Assembly: GCF_030537745.1 (NCBI RefSeq)
Contig: NZ_JAUNVI010000002.1
Coordinates: 30,748 to 94,747, forward strand
From: Ornithinimicrobium sp.
Lineage (GTDB): Bacteria > Actinomycetota > Actinomycetes > Actinomycetales > Dermatophilaceae
Length of the DNA stretch: 64,000 bases
Direction: 5' to 3'
A program made the position numbers and the translations under genes. The notes beneath the pieces were generated by a model. It saw only the letters and a program-made list of their open reading frames with translations, ran no database searches and had not been told where the DNA came from. Shown piece by piece: positions 49,101 to 59,251 of the stretch; positions within the stretch are counted from its first letter, which is position 1; every line of letters starts with the position of its first letter.

Positions 49101-49871
49101 ATGGATGGTGGTTTTCCGGGCCTGGGCACCGTGATCAACGTCGTGGCCGTGCTCGTGGGAGCCACCCTCGGGATGCTCGCGGGTCATCGGCTCTCGGTAA
49201 AGGTCCGCGCGGTCGTGACGGACTGCCTGGGGCTGGTCACCTTGCTGATCGCGATCCTGAGCGCGCTTGAGGTCACCTCCCCCGCCCTGGAGACGGCGGT
49301 CGGGTCCGGTTTTCCCATCCTGGTCGTGCTGGGAAGCTTGTTGATCGGCGGCATCATCGGTGCACTGCTCCGCATCGAAGAGCGCCTGGAAGCGCTGGCT
49401 GGCCAGGTGCAACAGTTGGCCCAGCGCTGGGGTGGCCAGACCGGATCGGGTCAGGAAGCACGGGAGCGCTTCATCGAGGGCTGGCTGACCGCCTCCCTAC
49501 TCTTCTGCATCGGTCCGCTGACCGTCCTCGGCTCGTTGTCAGACGGCCTGGGCGCAGGCATCGACGAACTCGCCCTGAAGTCTGCTCTCGACTTCTTCGC
49601 CGCTATCGCTTTCGCTTCCACCTTCGGGATCGGGGTCCTGTTCTCCGCAGTGTCAGTCGGCCTCGTGCAGGGCGGGCTGACGCTGGTCGGAGTAACCCTC
49701 GGCGAGGTGGCGTCGGAGTCCCATATTGCTGCGCTCACGGCGGTGGGCGGCCTGCTGCTCGTGGGGATCGCGCTGCGCCTGCTGCACATCCGGGCGATCC
49801 CGGTCGGCGACCTGCTCCCCGCCCTGGCCGTCGCGCCCGTGCTGGTCAGCCTGGTCGCGGCGGTGCGCTGA
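49101..49871 (+). CDS. DUF554-family membrane protein
   Basis: 256 residues, about seven hydrophobic helices, matching DUF554/YqgA-like proteins of unknown function: GLGTVINVVAVLVGATLGMLAGHRL at the N-terminus, FIEGWLTASLLFCIGPLTVLGSLSDGL, and LKSALDFFAAIAFASTFGIGVLFSA. ATG at 49101. Stops one base before the convergent response regulator stop. Confidence 0.88.
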   Translation: MDGGFPGLGTVINVVAVLVGATLGMLAGHRLSVKVRAVVTDCLGLVTLLIAILSALEVTSPALETAVGSGFPILVVLGSLLIGGIIGALLRIEERLEALAGQVQQLAQRWGGQTGSGQEARERFIEGWLTASLLFCIGPLTVLGSLSDGLGAGIDELALKSALDFFAAIAFASTFGIGVLFSAVSVGLVQGGLTLVGVTLGEVASESHIAALTAVGGLLLVGIALRLLHIRAIPVGDLLPALAVAPVLVSLVAAVR

Positions 49872-49872
49872 C

Positions 49873-50574
49873 TTATTTCTTCGTCGCCATCCCGGAGATC
49901 ACCGCGTCGGCGACCTCACGCATCGACAGGCGACGGTCCATCGCCGCTTTCTGGATCCACCGGAACGCCTCGGCCTCGGTCAACTTCAGCTGCGTCATCA
50001 GCATCCCCTTGGCCCGGTCGACCCGTTTGCGGGTCTCGAGACGTTCGCCGAGGTCGGCGACCTCCAGCGCCAGCGCGTTGCGCTCGGCCCACCGAGCGCG
50101 CGCGATGTCGATCGCGGGGAGCACGTCAGAGGCATTGAAGGGTTTGACGACGTAGGACATGACGCCAGCGTCACGGGCTCGCTCGACCAGATTCTTGTCG
50201 CTGAAGGCGGTGAGCATGACGACCGGCGCGAGACCCTCCTTGCCGATCTGCTCTGCAGCAGTCAGACCGTCCATGCCGGGCATCTTGATGTCCATCACGA
50301 CTAGGTCGGGCTGATGCTCTTTGACCAGCGCCACGGCCTGCTCCCCGTCTGCGGCCTGACCAACGATCTCGTGCCCCGCCTCGGTCAGCATCTCCGCGAG
50401 ATCCATCCTGATCAGGGCCTCGTCCTCGGCCAGCACGATGCGCAGGCCCTCAGCCGGTCCGGCCCCGTCAGGTTGTCCAGGCTGCTCTCCCGGCGCCTCG
50501 GTCGGCTCGAGCTGCGCGGGCGCCGCGCCCTTGGCTGCGTCGGACTCGGCCTTCAGCTTCATTGCGTCGGTCAC
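49873..50574 (-). CDS. ANTAR-domain response regulator (PdtaR-like)
   Basis: 233 residues. After a Pro/Gly/Glu-rich N-terminal stretch of about 42 residues, a receiver domain ([19 protein letters not shown], phospho-acceptor Asp in [12 protein letters not shown], Lys in [10 protein letters not shown]) is followed by an ANTAR RNA-binding domain ([47 protein letters not shown]). PdtaR homologues act in two-component antitermination on RNA. Located near pyk and polA, as in Mycobacterium. No cognate kinase in the window. GTG at 50574 or ATG at 50562. Confidence 0.93.
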   Translation of the reverse strand: MTDAMKLKAESDAAKGAAPAQLEPTEAPGEQPGQPDGAGPAEGLRIVLAEDEALIRMDLAEMLTEAGHEIVGQAADGEQAVALVKEHQPDLVVMDIKMPGMDGLTAAEQIGKEGLAPVVMLTAFSDKNLVERARDAGVMSYVVKPFNASDVLPAIDIARARWAERNALALEVADLGERLETRKRVDRAKGMLMTQLKLTEAEAFRWIQKAAMDRRLSMREVADAVISGMATKK

Positions 50575-50655
50575 GATCGCAGCCTATCTGTGAGATTCCC
50601 TCCGTGACCAGAGCGTAGGTCGCATCTTCAAGGATCGGGGCGGGACAGGATTGGG

Positions 50656-50738
50656 TGCCGGGAGCGGGACTTGAACCCGCACGCCCTTGCGGGCAAAGCA
50701 TTTTGAGTGCTCCGTGTCTGCCATTCCACCACCCCGGC
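50656..50738 (-). tRNA. tRNA-Leu (anticodon CAA)
   Basis: 83-nt type II tRNA on the leftward strand. The acceptor arms GCCGGGG and TCCCGGC pair; the anticodon loop CTCAAAA carries CAA (leucine UUG); a long variable arm GCCCGCAAGGGC follows; the T-loop GGTTCAAGTCC is standard. CCA is not encoded. It lies between the ANTAR regulator and pyk. Confidence 0.96.
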
Positions 50739-50804
50739 GCAGGTCCAGTCGAACTGACCGCCACATCATACCTGCTGACCAGCGCCCGGACGGGCACGCC
50801 TCCC

Positions 50805-52292
50805 TCAGTTGGCGCCGGAGGAGTCAGTGGGAGCCAAGGGAGCCGGGTCCTTGGCGTAGGCCGGTGCCTGCCCGAAGATCACGTCGCCAACGCGGTGCAG
50901 GCGCAGCGCATTGGTGGTGCCGGACACCCCGGGGGGCGACCCCGCCACGATGACGATCAGATCACCATCGACGCAGCGCTTCTCCCGCAACAGCGCTTCC
51001 TCGACCTGGCTGACCATCTGATCGGTGTGCCACACGAAGGGCACGATGAAAGTCTCCACGCCCCAGGTGAGGGCCAGCCGGGAACGGGTCGACTGCTCGG
51101 TGGTGAATGCCAGCATCGGCACCCTTCCGCGCATCCGGGCCATCCGCAGCGTCGTGTCGCCCGACTGGGTGAAGGTGACCACAAACTTGATGTCCACCAG
51201 CCAGTCCGTCAAGGAGATGGCGGCCCGGGTCACCGCCCCGCCAGGGGTGCGCGGCTTGGTCAGGATCGGTGCGATCCGGGCCAGCCCGCGCTCCTCGGTG
51301 CTTTCGATGATGGTGGCCATGGTCTTGACGGCAACCACGGGCCAGGCGCCCACCGAGGTCTCGCCCGAAAGCATGATCGCGTCCGCACCGTCGAGGACGG
51401 CATTGGCGCAGTCACTGGCCTCGGCTCGGGTGGGGCGCGGGTTTTCGATCATGGACTCCAGCACCTGGGTGGCGACGATGACCGGCTTGGCCCTCTCCCG
51501 GCACTTCTGGATCGCGTCCTTCTGCACCATCGGGACCTGCTCCAGGGGCAGCTCGACGCCGAGATCTCCACGCGCCACCATGATCCCGTCGAAGGCTTCG
51601 ATGATCTCGTCCAGGTTGGCCACGGCCTGCGGCTTCTCGATCTTGGCGATGACCGGAAGCTTGCGCCCCTCCTCTTCCATGATCCTGTGCACCCCGGCGA
51701 TGTCGTCTGCGGACCGCACGAAGGAGAGCGCGATGAAGTCGGCGCCGGCCCGGATCGCCCACCGCAGGTCGTCCTCGTCTTTCTCCGACATCGCCGGGAC
51801 GCTGACAGCCGTCCCGGGGAGGTTGATGCCCTTGTTGTTGGACACCACGCCCCCCACCTCGACGTTGCAGACGACGTCGGTGGTGGTGACCTCGACCGCG
51901 CGCAAGGACACCTTGCCATCGTCGATGAGCAGTTCGTCGCCGACCTGCACATCGCCGGGGAGGCCAAAGTAGGTCGTACCCACCACGTCCTGGTCACCAG
52001 GGACGTCCCGGTTGGTGATCGTGAAAGTGTCGCCCGGGGCGAGCGTGACCGGACCGGACGCGAAGGTCGCGGTGCGGATCTTGGGGCCCTGCAGGTCCGC
52101 CAGCACAGCCACAGCGCGCCCCGTGACGTCACCGGCGCGCCGGACGTTCAGGTAGCGCTCGTAGTGCTCGTCGTGGCTGCCATGGGAAAGGTTGAAGCGG
52201 GCTACGTCCATCCCGGCACGGACCAGAGCCTCGGTCTGGTCGTAAGAGTGGGTGGCGGGCCCGAGGGTGCAGACAATCTTGGCGCGACGCAT
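50805..52292 (-). CDS. pyk: Pyruvate kinase
   Basis: Final glycolytic ATP-forming step; 495 residues. [16 protein letters not shown] at the N-terminus, [32 protein letters not shown] with the catalytic lysine, [16 protein letters not shown] and [11 protein letters not shown] are intact. ATG start. The conserved place near trpCBA and the ANTAR regulator agrees with other actinobacteria. Confidence 0.97.
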   Translation of the reverse strand: MRRAKIVCTLGPATHSYDQTEALVRAGMDVARFNLSHGSHDEHYERYLNVRRAGDVTGRAVAVLADLQGPKIRTATFASGPVTLAPGDTFTITNRDVPGDQDVVGTTYFGLPGDVQVGDELLIDDGKVSLRAVEVTTTDVVCNVEVGGVVSNNKGINLPGTAVSVPAMSEKDEDDLRWAIRAGADFIALSFVRSADDIAGVHRIMEEEGRKLPVIAKIEKPQAVANLDEIIEAFDGIMVARGDLGVELPLEQVPMVQKDAIQKCRERAKPVIVATQVLESMIENPRPTRAEASDCANAVLDGADAIMLSGETSVGAWPVVAVKTMATIIESTEERGLARIAPILTKPRTPGGAVTRAAISLTDWLVDIKFVVTFTQSGDTTLRMARMRGRVPMLAFTTEQSTRSRLALTWGVETFIVPFVWHTDQMVSQVEEALLREKRCVDGDLIVIVAGSPPGVSGTTNALRLHRVGDVIFGQAPAYAKDPAPLAPTDSSGAN

Positions 52293-52327
52293 GGTGCCAC
52301 CCTAGTGCGCGCAGTCACCCCGCTTGG

Positions 52328-53080
52328 TCACGGTCGGCCTCGGTGCGCCTCGAGGATCGCGTCGAGGCTGGAAGGGGTCTCGAGCAGCTTGGACAACTCG
52401 TCGTTATCGAGAGTGTCGCCATTGACGACGACGGTCGGGGTCCCGGTGACTCCGTCCTTGTTGGCCCGCTGCTGCATATCGTCGACGTAGTCGAGGTGGG
52501 TGCCGGAGCTCACGCAGGAGGTGAAGGTGTCCAGGGCCGAACCGGAGAGTCCCACGTCCTTGCCCCAGGTCAGGAACTGCGCGTCGGTATAGCCAGCGCC
52601 CTCCTGAGCGGGCTGGTGGGCATAGACCGCGGCGTGGAAGGGGACGAAGGCCCCTGCGTCATCGGCGCACAGGGCCGCGTTGGCGGCACGGGAGGAGGAA
52701 TCGTTGCCGAGTCCGCCATCCAAGAACGACATGATCTGGTAGGTGACGGTAACCTCACCGCTCTTCGCCTTGGTGGTCAACGCCTCCCCGATCGAGGCCT
52801 CCAGACGGCCGCACCAAGGGCACTGAAAGTCCTCGTAGACGCGGATCTGGAAGACATCGCTCCCGGTCGCTGCGTCGGCGTCGGCGCCAGCGCCGACGCT
52901 GATGCCACCACCGTCGGAGAGCGTGCTCGTGCTGCCCTGAGCGTCGAGATCACCCCCCCGGGTCGCGGTCCAGACCAGGACCGCGATCAGGGCCACCGCG
53001 AGCACCACGACGCCGCCGATGAGGATGAGGGACGGCCCGGTCGGAGCGGGCTTGACCGGAGGGGCGGGGGGTCGGGGCAT
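52328..53080 (-). CDS. Membrane-anchored DsbA-like thioredoxin-fold protein
   Basis: 250 residues. A Pro-rich N-terminus and one membrane helix (SLILIGGVVVLAVALIAVLVW, about 17-37) anchor an extracytoplasmic DsbA-like domain. The redox motif is FQCPWCGRLE (about 89-98), and GVTGTPTVVVNG holds the cis-proline. A second pair of Cys (ALCADD, SCVSS) is present. It would form or exchange disulfides in exported proteins. The MauE-like gene ends 2 nt upstream, which suggests an electron-partner pair. Confidence 0.88.
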   Translation of the reverse strand: MPRPPAPPVKPAPTGPSLILIGGVVVLAVALIAVLVWTATRGGDLDAQGSTSTLSDGGGISVGAGADADAATGSDVFQIRVYEDFQCPWCGRLEASIGEALTTKAKSGEVTVTYQIMSFLDGGLGNDSSSRAANAALCADDAGAFVPFHAAVYAHQPAQEGAGYTDAQFLTWGKDVGLSGSALDTFTSCVSSGTHLDYVDDMQQRANKDGVTGTPTVVVNGDTLDNDELSKLLETPSSLDAILEAHRGRP

Positions 53081-53081
53081 G

Positions 53082-53555
53082 TCAGCGGCCTTTCAGGAGG
53101 AGTGCGTCGACGGACCAGGGCGTGCGGGGACGCAGGACCAGCCATCCGGCCAGCATCATCAAGCCCAGGTCACGCAGGATGTCCAACAGGTAGGTGGTCT
53201 CGCCGGGATCAACCGGACCACCGCTGCTGAAGCAGCCGCAGTCGATCGTCAGACCACGGCTCCAGGCGGAAATGATCCCCGCGATGAAAGCGAGCATCAG
53301 GAGCCCAGCGACCACCGCGCTGGCCCGGGTGAGCAGCCCGACCAGGAGCAGCACCCCGACGGCCACTTCGACGACCGGGAGCATGGTGGCGACGAGCCGC
53401 GCTGCCTCGTAGTCGAAGATCTCGTAGGCCACGACGCTCTGGATCGCACCCGTCAGGTCCGCCAGCTTGAGGCTGCCGGACACCAGCAGCACCCCACCCA
53501 GGATCAGGCGTGCGAGCATCCCCACGGTGTCAGCCCCGCCCGGTCGGGATCTCAC
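53082..53555 (-). CDS. MauE/DoxX-like redox-associated membrane protein
   Basis: 157 residues with four membrane helices (MLARLILGGVLLVSGSLKL, VATMLPVVEVAVGVLLLVGLL, SAVVAGLLMLAFIAGII, LLDILRDLGLMMLAGWLVL). A LTIDCGCFSSGG loop carries the CxC cysteines typical of MauE relatives, which support disulfide formation in exported proteins. A GTG at 53555 overlaps the trpA stop (GTGA); a shorter start at ATG 53519 fits the membrane domain alone. Directly followed by the DsbA-like gene. Confidence 0.85.
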   Translation of the reverse strand: MRSRPGGADTVGMLARLILGGVLLVSGSLKLADLTGAIQSVVAYEIFDYEAARLVATMLPVVEVAVGVLLLVGLLTRASAVVAGLLMLAFIAGIISAWSRGLTIDCGCFSSGGPVDPGETTYLLDILRDLGLMMLAGWLVLRPRTPWSVDALLLKGR

Positions 53556-54334
53556 CCGCGGACGCCTGCTGCCAGTTCTCGCGTCAGGGCACGCAAACTC
53601 TCCAAGGTGGGGTCACCGCCGAGCGCGCGGACCAACGCGGAGCCGACGATAACGCCGTCCGCAAAGCTGGCGACCTGTCTGGCTTGCGTCCCATCACTGA
53701 CACCCAACCCCACGCACAACGGAAGGTCGGTCACGGCACGAGTGCGCTCGACGAGACGGACCGCGCCGTCACCCACGTGGTCCCGAGCGCCAGTGACCCC
53801 CATCGTGGAAGCGACATAGACGAATCCTCGACAAGCTTGGGTAGTCAGCGCCAGACGTTCGTCCGTGCTGCTCGGTGCGACCAGGAAGATCGGATCGACG
53901 CCGTGCTCTGCCGCCGCGTCGCGCCAGACCTGTGCCTCGTCCGGAATGAGGTCGGGAGTGATCAGGCCCGCTCCTCCGGCTGCGGACAGCTCCTCGGCGA
54001 ATCTGGCCGGGCCGTGACGCAGCACCGGGTTGTAGTAGGACATGACCACGGGGACGGCGCCGGCGTCCCGGACCGCCGCGACCACCTCCAAGAGTTGGGC
54101 GAACCGGAAGCCCTTGGCCAAAGCCTGGGTGGCGGCCTGCTGGATGACGACACCGTCCATCAGCGGGTCGGTATAGGGCACACCGACCTCGACGATGTCG
54201 GCGCCGGACTCCACGACTGCCCGCGCCGCCGAGATCGAGCCGGGCAGGTCGGGATAGCCGGCCGGCAGGTAGGTGACCAACGCCGCTCGTCCTTCGTCAC
54301 GGCAGCGTGCGAAAACTGCGTCCAAGTCGCTCAC
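53552..54334 (-). CDS. trpA: Tryptophan synthase alpha chain
   Basis: Cleaves indole-3-glycerol phosphate to indole for TrpB; 260 residues. [15 protein letters not shown], the [21 protein letters not shown] motif with catalytic acidic residues, [14 protein letters not shown] and [15 protein letters not shown] are visible. GTG start overlaps the trpB stop (GTGA). Confidence 0.96.
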   Translation of the reverse strand: MSDLDAVFARCRDEGRAALVTYLPAGYPDLPGSISAARAVVESGADIVEVGVPYTDPLMDGVVIQQAATQALAKGFRFAQLLEVVAAVRDAGAVPVVMSYYNPVLRHGPARFAEELSAAGGAGLITPDLIPDEAQVWRDAAAEHGVDPIFLVAPSSTDERLALTTQACRGFVYVASTMGVTGARDHVGDGAVRLVERTRAVTDLPLCVGLGVSDGTQARQVASFADGVIVGSALVRALGGDPTLESLRALTRELAAGVRG

Positions 54335-55554
54335 TGGCCACTCCCCTCGTCAACGAGCCCGAACCAGCGAGCGGCAGTGTCGACATCCTTGTCTCCCCTG
54401 CCGGAAAGATTGACCAGCACGATCGGCCGCTCCGCTCCTTCGCCAGCCTCGGCCGCCAGCGCCCGACCGAGACGGAGCACGCCCGCGAGCGCGTGGGCGC
54501 TCTCGATGGCAGGGATGATGCCCTCCGTCCGGCACAGCAGGGCAAACGCGTCCATGGCCTCCGTGTCCGTGACGGACTCATATTTTGCGCGCCCGGTGTC
54601 GTGCAGGAAGGCATGCTCGGGTCCGACCGAGGGATAGTCCAGCCCAGCCGAGATCGAGTGCGTCTCCAGGGTCTGTCCGTCCGCGTCCTGCAGGACGTAC
54701 GTCGAGGCGCCGTGCAGGACGCCAGGAAGGCCACCGGAGAAGCGGGAGGCGTGCCGGCCGCTGGGGACACCGTCACCACCGGCCTCGAAGCCGTAGAGCT
54801 GGACCGAGGTGTCGTCCCGGAAAGCGTGGAAGATGCCCATCGCATTGGACCCGCCGCCGACGCAGGCGCAGACGGCATCGGGCAGTCGGCCCTCCCTGCG
54901 CAGGAGCTGGTCCCGCGCCTCGTTGCCGATCACCGCATGGAAGTCGCGCACCATCGTCGGGAACGGGTGCGGCCCGGTCACGGTGCCCAGCAGGTAGTGG
55001 GTTTCATCGACGGTGCTCACCCAGTCACGCATCGCTTCGTTGATAGCGTCCTTGAGGGTTGCGCTGCCCGTCGTGACCGGGATGACCTCCGCCCCGAGAA
55101 GCCGCATCCGGGCGACGTTGAGGGCCTGGCGCTCCATGTCGACCGCACCCATGTAGACGGTGCACTCCAAGCCGAACAGTGCCGCTGCGGTGGCGGTGGC
55201 GACACCATGCTGACCCGCGCCCGTCTCCGCGATGACGCGCTTCTTGCCCATGCGCACGGTCAGCAGCGCTTGGCCCAGCACATTGTTGATCTTGTGCGAG
55301 CCGGTGTGGTTCAAGTCCTCCCGTTTGAGGAAGATCCGCACGTCGCCGGCGTGCTCGGCGAATCGCGGGACCTCGGTCAGCGCAGAGGGGCGCCCGGTGT
55401 AGTCGCGCTGGAGACGGTCGAGCTCGGCGAGAAACTCCGGGTCGACCATCGCCTTCGACCACGCCTCGTCGAGCTCGTCGAGGGCCGCGACGAGGGCTTC
55501 GGGGACATAGCGTCCACCGAACGCGCCGAATCGTCCAAGTTGCGGTTGGCTCAC
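54331..55554 (-). CDS. trpB: Tryptophan synthase beta chain
   Basis: PLP enzyme joining indole and serine; 407 residues. [16 protein letters not shown] at the N-terminus, the PLP lysine in [36 protein letters not shown] and the phosphate loop [10 protein letters not shown] are intact. GTG start overlaps the trpC stop. Forms the alpha-beta complex with TrpA. Confidence 0.97.
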   Translation of the reverse strand: MSQPQLGRFGAFGGRYVPEALVAALDELDEAWSKAMVDPEFLAELDRLQRDYTGRPSALTEVPRFAEHAGDVRIFLKREDLNHTGSHKINNVLGQALLTVRMGKKRVIAETGAGQHGVATATAAALFGLECTVYMGAVDMERQALNVARMRLLGAEVIPVTTGSATLKDAINEAMRDWVSTVDETHYLLGTVTGPHPFPTMVRDFHAVIGNEARDQLLRREGRLPDAVCACVGGGSNAMGIFHAFRDDTSVQLYGFEAGGDGVPSGRHASRFSGGLPGVLHGASTYVLQDADGQTLETHSISAGLDYPSVGPEHAFLHDTGRAKYESVTDTEAMDAFALLCRTEGIIPAIESAHALAGVLRLGRALAAEAGEGAERPIVLVNLSGRGDKDVDTAARWFGLVDEGSGQ

Positions 55555-56387
55555 TGGCGGCTCCCTGCTTGACGGTGTGCGCGGTCGGCATGGATGGCTG
55601 GGTGCGAGCCTGCCGCGAACAGCTCGGCGACGGCTTCCCGCGGCGACGCGCCCGTGACGAGCGCCTCCCCCACGAGCACCGCGTCCGCGCCAGCCTCGAC
55701 AAAACTCATCACATCCAGCGGGCCTCGCACCCCGGACTCCGCGACCCGCACGACGCCCTGGGGCACGCCCGGCGACAGTCGCGCGAATGTCGAGCGGTCC
55801 ACGTCGAGGGTGCGAAGGTTGCGGTTGTTGATGCCGATGATCCGGGCTCCCGCAGTCACCGCCCGATCCAGCTCGTCCTCGTCGTGCACCTCGACCAGCG
55901 CCTGCATTCCGAGAGACTCGACGCGCTCAAGGAGGCCGACCAGGACTTCCTGGGGCAGAGCAGCCACGATGAGCAGCACGAGGTCGGCGCCGTGGGCACG
56001 GCTCTCCCAGACCTGGTAGGGGTCGACGATGAAGTCCTTGCGCAAGAGCGGGATGTCGACGCGGGCGCGGACCGCGTCGAGATCGGCCAGTGATCCACCG
56101 AAGCGGCGCTCCTCGGTCAGCACGCTGATGACGCTTGCCCCGCCCGCCTCGTAGTCGGCTGCGAGCATGGCCGGGTCGGCGATCGCCGCGAGCGCACCCT
56201 TGCTGGGGCTGCTGCGCTTCACCTCAGCGATGACGTGCATGCGTCCAGACCGCAAGACGCGCAGCACGTCTAGGGCCGGGGACGCAGCGCGAGCACGCTC
56301 CTGCACGTCCTCCAGGGGCTGCGCTCGTCTGCGCCCATCGAGGTCGGCGCGAACCCCTTCGATGATCTGGTCCAAGACTGTCGACAC
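55551..56387 (-). CDS. trpC: Indole-3-glycerol phosphate synthase
   Basis: 278 residues. The beta-alpha barrel signature [44 protein letters not shown] with catalytic Lys, [15 protein letters not shown] and [12 protein letters not shown] are all visible. GTG start. Followed by trpB and trpA and preceded by two small trp-linked membrane genes; trpE and trpD are not in this cluster. Confidence 0.96.
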   Translation of the reverse strand: MSTVLDQIIEGVRADLDGRRRAQPLEDVQERARAASPALDVLRVLRSGRMHVIAEVKRSSPSKGALAAIADPAMLAADYEAGGASVISVLTEERRFGGSLADLDAVRARVDIPLLRKDFIVDPYQVWESRAHGADLVLLIVAALPQEVLVGLLERVESLGMQALVEVHDEDELDRAVTAGARIIGINNRNLRTLDVDRSTFARLSPGVPQGVVRVAESGVRGPLDVMSFVEAGADAVLVGEALVTGASPREAVAELFAAGSHPAIHADRAHRQAGSRQ

Positions 56388-56430
56388 ACCCCCAGCCTAG
56401 GCGACCGGATGGCGCCCGCCGACCTGTGGG

Positions 56431-56649
56431 TCAGGCGCGAGAAGCGTCCGCCCTCGTCGCTTCGCTACCGACTCCAGCCCTGGCCAGGGCATACCAGCCG
56501 AGGGCTCCGACAGCGAAACCGGCGAGCCCGATCCATAGCAGCACGCCGGGTCCGAACACGACGCCATAGCAGCCGGCCAGGACCGAGACCAGCATCACGG
56601 CAACACCGATCCAGGCTACTCGGCTGTGCCCGTGGTCATCGTCTTGCAT
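56431..56649 (-). CDS. Small HGxxPAAW-type membrane protein
   Basis: 72 residues with two membrane helices. The HGHSRVAWIGV motif near residue 6 matches the HGxxPAAW family that is found beside trpC in actinobacteria. Function unknown. ATG at 56649 with a GAGG ribosome site upstream. Sits 43 bp before trpC. Confidence 0.85.
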   Translation of the reverse strand: MQDDDHGHSRVAWIGVAVMLVSVLAGCYGVVFGPGVLLWIGLAGFAVGALGWYALARAGVGSEATRADASRA

Positions 56650-56749
56650 CGGTGCTCCTCAATTCAGCGGGCTGCTGCCCAATCGACTCGTCGTGCCCAT
56701 TGTGCCAGTCGCGCCCTGCGTCGGTGCAGGCTCCCCGGAGCGGTAGAGA

Positions 56750-57355
56750 TCAAGGCAGGTCCGTCGGGTCCTGACCTTCGCTGAGCTGGCGCCATGCCAG
56801 CTCGACCCTCCGCCGCTCCCGCTCGTCAGGGTCGAGGTCTGCCCATGGCCGCACGGCATCAGGCTTGGGGCCATGAGCGGCGCTGGCGCTTGGCAGCAGC
56901 GCCCAGGACAGCGCCACCACGGCGATCAACGCCGTGACCAGACAGACCCAAAGCCAGCCAGTCGAAGCAACTGACACCACCTGACCTGGAGCCGGCGTCA
57001 CGCCTAGGGAACCAGCACCGAGCCTTCCACCAGCACCGAGCCATCCGCCCGTGCGCCCAGGAAGCCCCAGGGCCAGCGTGGTGACCACGCTGGCCACGCC
57101 CGCCAGCGCGGCAGCTCCCCCGAGCCAGGCGAGGAGCAGCACCCCGGCCCGCGTGCGTGGCCGGCCGGAGCTCGCCATAGCCGCCAGCGCAGCGACCGTC
57201 GCGGCCAGCGCGCTGGCGATGGCCCAGGGGACCAGCTCTCCGCCGGCGGCGGAGCCACGGGTGCGCGGTGCCCCAGGGGCGGACTCAAGCACCGTGCTCA
57301 GCCACGGCTGGGTGGCAGCGAGCAGAAAAAGACCGAGGCAGGCCAGGGCCACCAC
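56750..57355 (-). CDS. Trp operon-associated membrane protein
   Basis: About 201 residues and four hydrophobic helices, with an ATQPWLSTVL motif near the N-terminus (usual for the family) and a C-terminal WADLDPDERERRRVELAWRQLSEGQDPT tail. Function unknown; the family marks actinobacterial trp operons. The start is uncertain: GTG at 57355 lacks a clear ribosome site, and the frame is open back to the stop of the upstream ABC gene at 57424, which is in the same frame. Confidence 0.78.
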   Translation of the reverse strand: MVALACLGLFLLAATQPWLSTVLESAPGAPRTRGSAAGGELVPWAIASALAATVAALAAMASSGRPRTRAGVLLLAWLGGAAALAGVASVVTTLALGLPGRTGGWLGAGGRLGAGSLGVTPAPGQVVSVASTGWLWVCLVTALIAVVALSWALLPSASAAHGPKPDAVRPWADLDPDERERRRVELAWRQLSEGQDPTDLP

Positions 57356-57421
57356 CGGCAGGCGCCGGTGGTCGACTGATCGGCTCCAGCGAGCAGGTGG
57401 TGGGGCGGAGGACAGGATCGC

Positions 57422-59251
57422 TCAGTCCTGCGCCGAGGGACTTTGTTGGGAAGCCCAGGACGCGTGCATGCGGGTGTAGACACCACCGCGCCCGACCAGG
57501 TCCCGGTGATGACCGACCTCTACGACCCGTCCACGGTCGACGACCACGACCATGTCGGCCGCCTCCGCGGTGGAGAGTCGGTGCGCGATCGCGACCGATG
57601 TCCGCCCTGTCGTCAGACCTTCCAGGGCGCGCTGCACCCGCACCTCCGTCGAGGGGTCGACCGCGCTGGTCGCCTCGTCGAGGACCAGTAGGTCGGGATC
57701 AGCGAGGTAGGCCCGGGCGATCGCGACGAGCTGGCGCTCACCGGCCGAGAGCGACTCTCCCCGCTGCCCGACCTGTGTCGCCAAGCCGTGGGGCAGCGAC
57801 TGGACCCAGGCGTCCAGGCCCAGCTCGGTGATAGCCAGGGTCAGGTCGTCGTCATCGGCATCGGGCCGGCCGAAGCGGATGTTGGCGGCGAGGTCCTCGT
57901 CGAAGAGGAACCCCTCCTGCGGCACGAGCACAACGCGCCGCCGCAGCGAGGCGAAAGCGATCCGTCGCAGGTCTACCCCGTCGAGGAGCACCCGACCGTG
58001 GGAGGGGTCCATGAGCCGGGTGAGCAGTTTGGCCAGGGTGCTCTTGCCGGACCCGGTCTCCCCCACGATCGCCACCCGGCTGTGCGGCTCCAGCACCAGG
58101 TTGATGTCCTCCAGGACAGGCTCCCCACCCGGATAGGCGAAGGACACGCCCTCGAACTCCACCCTGATCGGTCCTCGGCGCTGGTGCACCCCGTCGACCC
58201 CCGGGTCGGAGACGTCTGCGGTGGTGTCGATGACGCCGATCACCCGGCGCCAGCCCGCGACGGCGTTCTGCATCTCGTTAAGGATCTCGGTCGCCATCAG
58301 CACCGGTTGGGTGAAGAGGTTGACCAGAAAGAGGAAGGCGAGGAGTTGACCGAGGCTGATCTGGTCGTGCACGGCCATCACGGTGCCGACGACCAGCACC
58401 ACAGCGGTCGTGATCCCGGCGAAGGCTTGTCCGGAGACGAAGGCGATGACCGACCGGATCTGCGCCTGGACGGCCGAATCGCGGTGAGACTGGATCGCCC
58501 GGTCGATACGCACCGTGGTGCGGTCCTCGACGCCATAGGCCCGGATCGTCACGGCACCGACGATCGCCTCGCTGATGGCGCCGAGCATGTCCCCGACCCG
58601 TTGTCGCACGGCGCTGTAGGCCCGGCCGAGGATCGGCTGGAAGGCACGCACGAGGAAGGCGAGCGGGACGAAGCACAGGTAGACCACCAGCGCGAGCAGC
58701 GGACTGTAGAACAGCATGAGCAGTGTCGCCAGCAGGATCTGCGCGGTCGACACCAGCAGCATCAGTCCACCGAACTGGACGAACATCGAGATGGTGTCGA
58801 CGTCGTTAGTGACCCGCGAGACCAGCGACCCACGCTGCTCGGTGCTCTGGGTGAGCGTCGACAGGTCGTGGATGTGCCGGAAAGCCCGCATGCGCAAGGT
58901 CGCCAGCCCTTGCTCGGCCGCGGTGAAGAGGCGCACGTTGACCAGATATTGCGCCAGCCCGGTGAACACCACCACGATCGCGGCCAGTCCGATGGCGCGG
59001 ACCACGAAGTCGGTGTCGGGTCCGCCCTCGGCCAAGATGCCGTGGTCGGTCGTCTGCTGGACCACGAAGGGAATCAGCACCCGCCCCAGGGTGGCCACGA
59101 CCGCCAGGATCACTGTCAGCAGGAGCCCTCGCCGGATTTCTGGGGACAGCTCCAGCCCCCGTCGGAGGGTCGCGAAGGTGCTGAGGTTGCTCTGGCTCTC
59201 GATCCGGCTGCTCACCGGCTCCTGCTCCTCCTCCTGCGGCGTGGCGCTCAC
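57422..59251 (-). CDS. ABC exporter half, membrane-ATPase fusion
   Basis: 609 residues: six-helix ABC-exporter membrane domain (about 40-330), then the ATPase with Walker A IVGETGSGKSTLAKLLTRLM, signature SLSAGERQLVAIARAY (Ala replaces the second Gly), Walker B DLLVLDEATSAVDP and switch His in IAHRLSTAE. GTG at 59251 overlaps the stop of the partner gene (GTGA), with GGAGGAGG 4 nt upstream. With the next gene it forms a heterodimeric exporter; drugs, lipids or peptides are possible cargo. Confidence 0.93.
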   Translation of the reverse strand: MSATPQEEEQEPVSSRIESQSNLSTFATLRRGLELSPEIRRGLLLTVILAVVATLGRVLIPFVVQQTTDHGILAEGGPDTDFVVRAIGLAAIVVVFTGLAQYLVNVRLFTAAEQGLATLRMRAFRHIHDLSTLTQSTEQRGSLVSRVTNDVDTISMFVQFGGLMLLVSTAQILLATLLMLFYSPLLALVVYLCFVPLAFLVRAFQPILGRAYSAVRQRVGDMLGAISEAIVGAVTIRAYGVEDRTTVRIDRAIQSHRDSAVQAQIRSVIAFVSGQAFAGITTAVVLVVGTVMAVHDQISLGQLLAFLFLVNLFTQPVLMATEILNEMQNAVAGWRRVIGVIDTTADVSDPGVDGVHQRRGPIRVEFEGVSFAYPGGEPVLEDINLVLEPHSRVAIVGETGSGKSTLAKLLTRLMDPSHGRVLLDGVDLRRIAFASLRRRVVLVPQEGFLFDEDLAANIRFGRPDADDDDLTLAITELGLDAWVQSLPHGLATQVGQRGESLSAGERQLVAIARAYLADPDLLVLDEATSAVDPSTEVRVQRALEGLTTGRTSVAIAHRLSTAEAADMVVVVDRGRVVEVGHHRDLVGRGGVYTRMHASWASQQSPSAQD

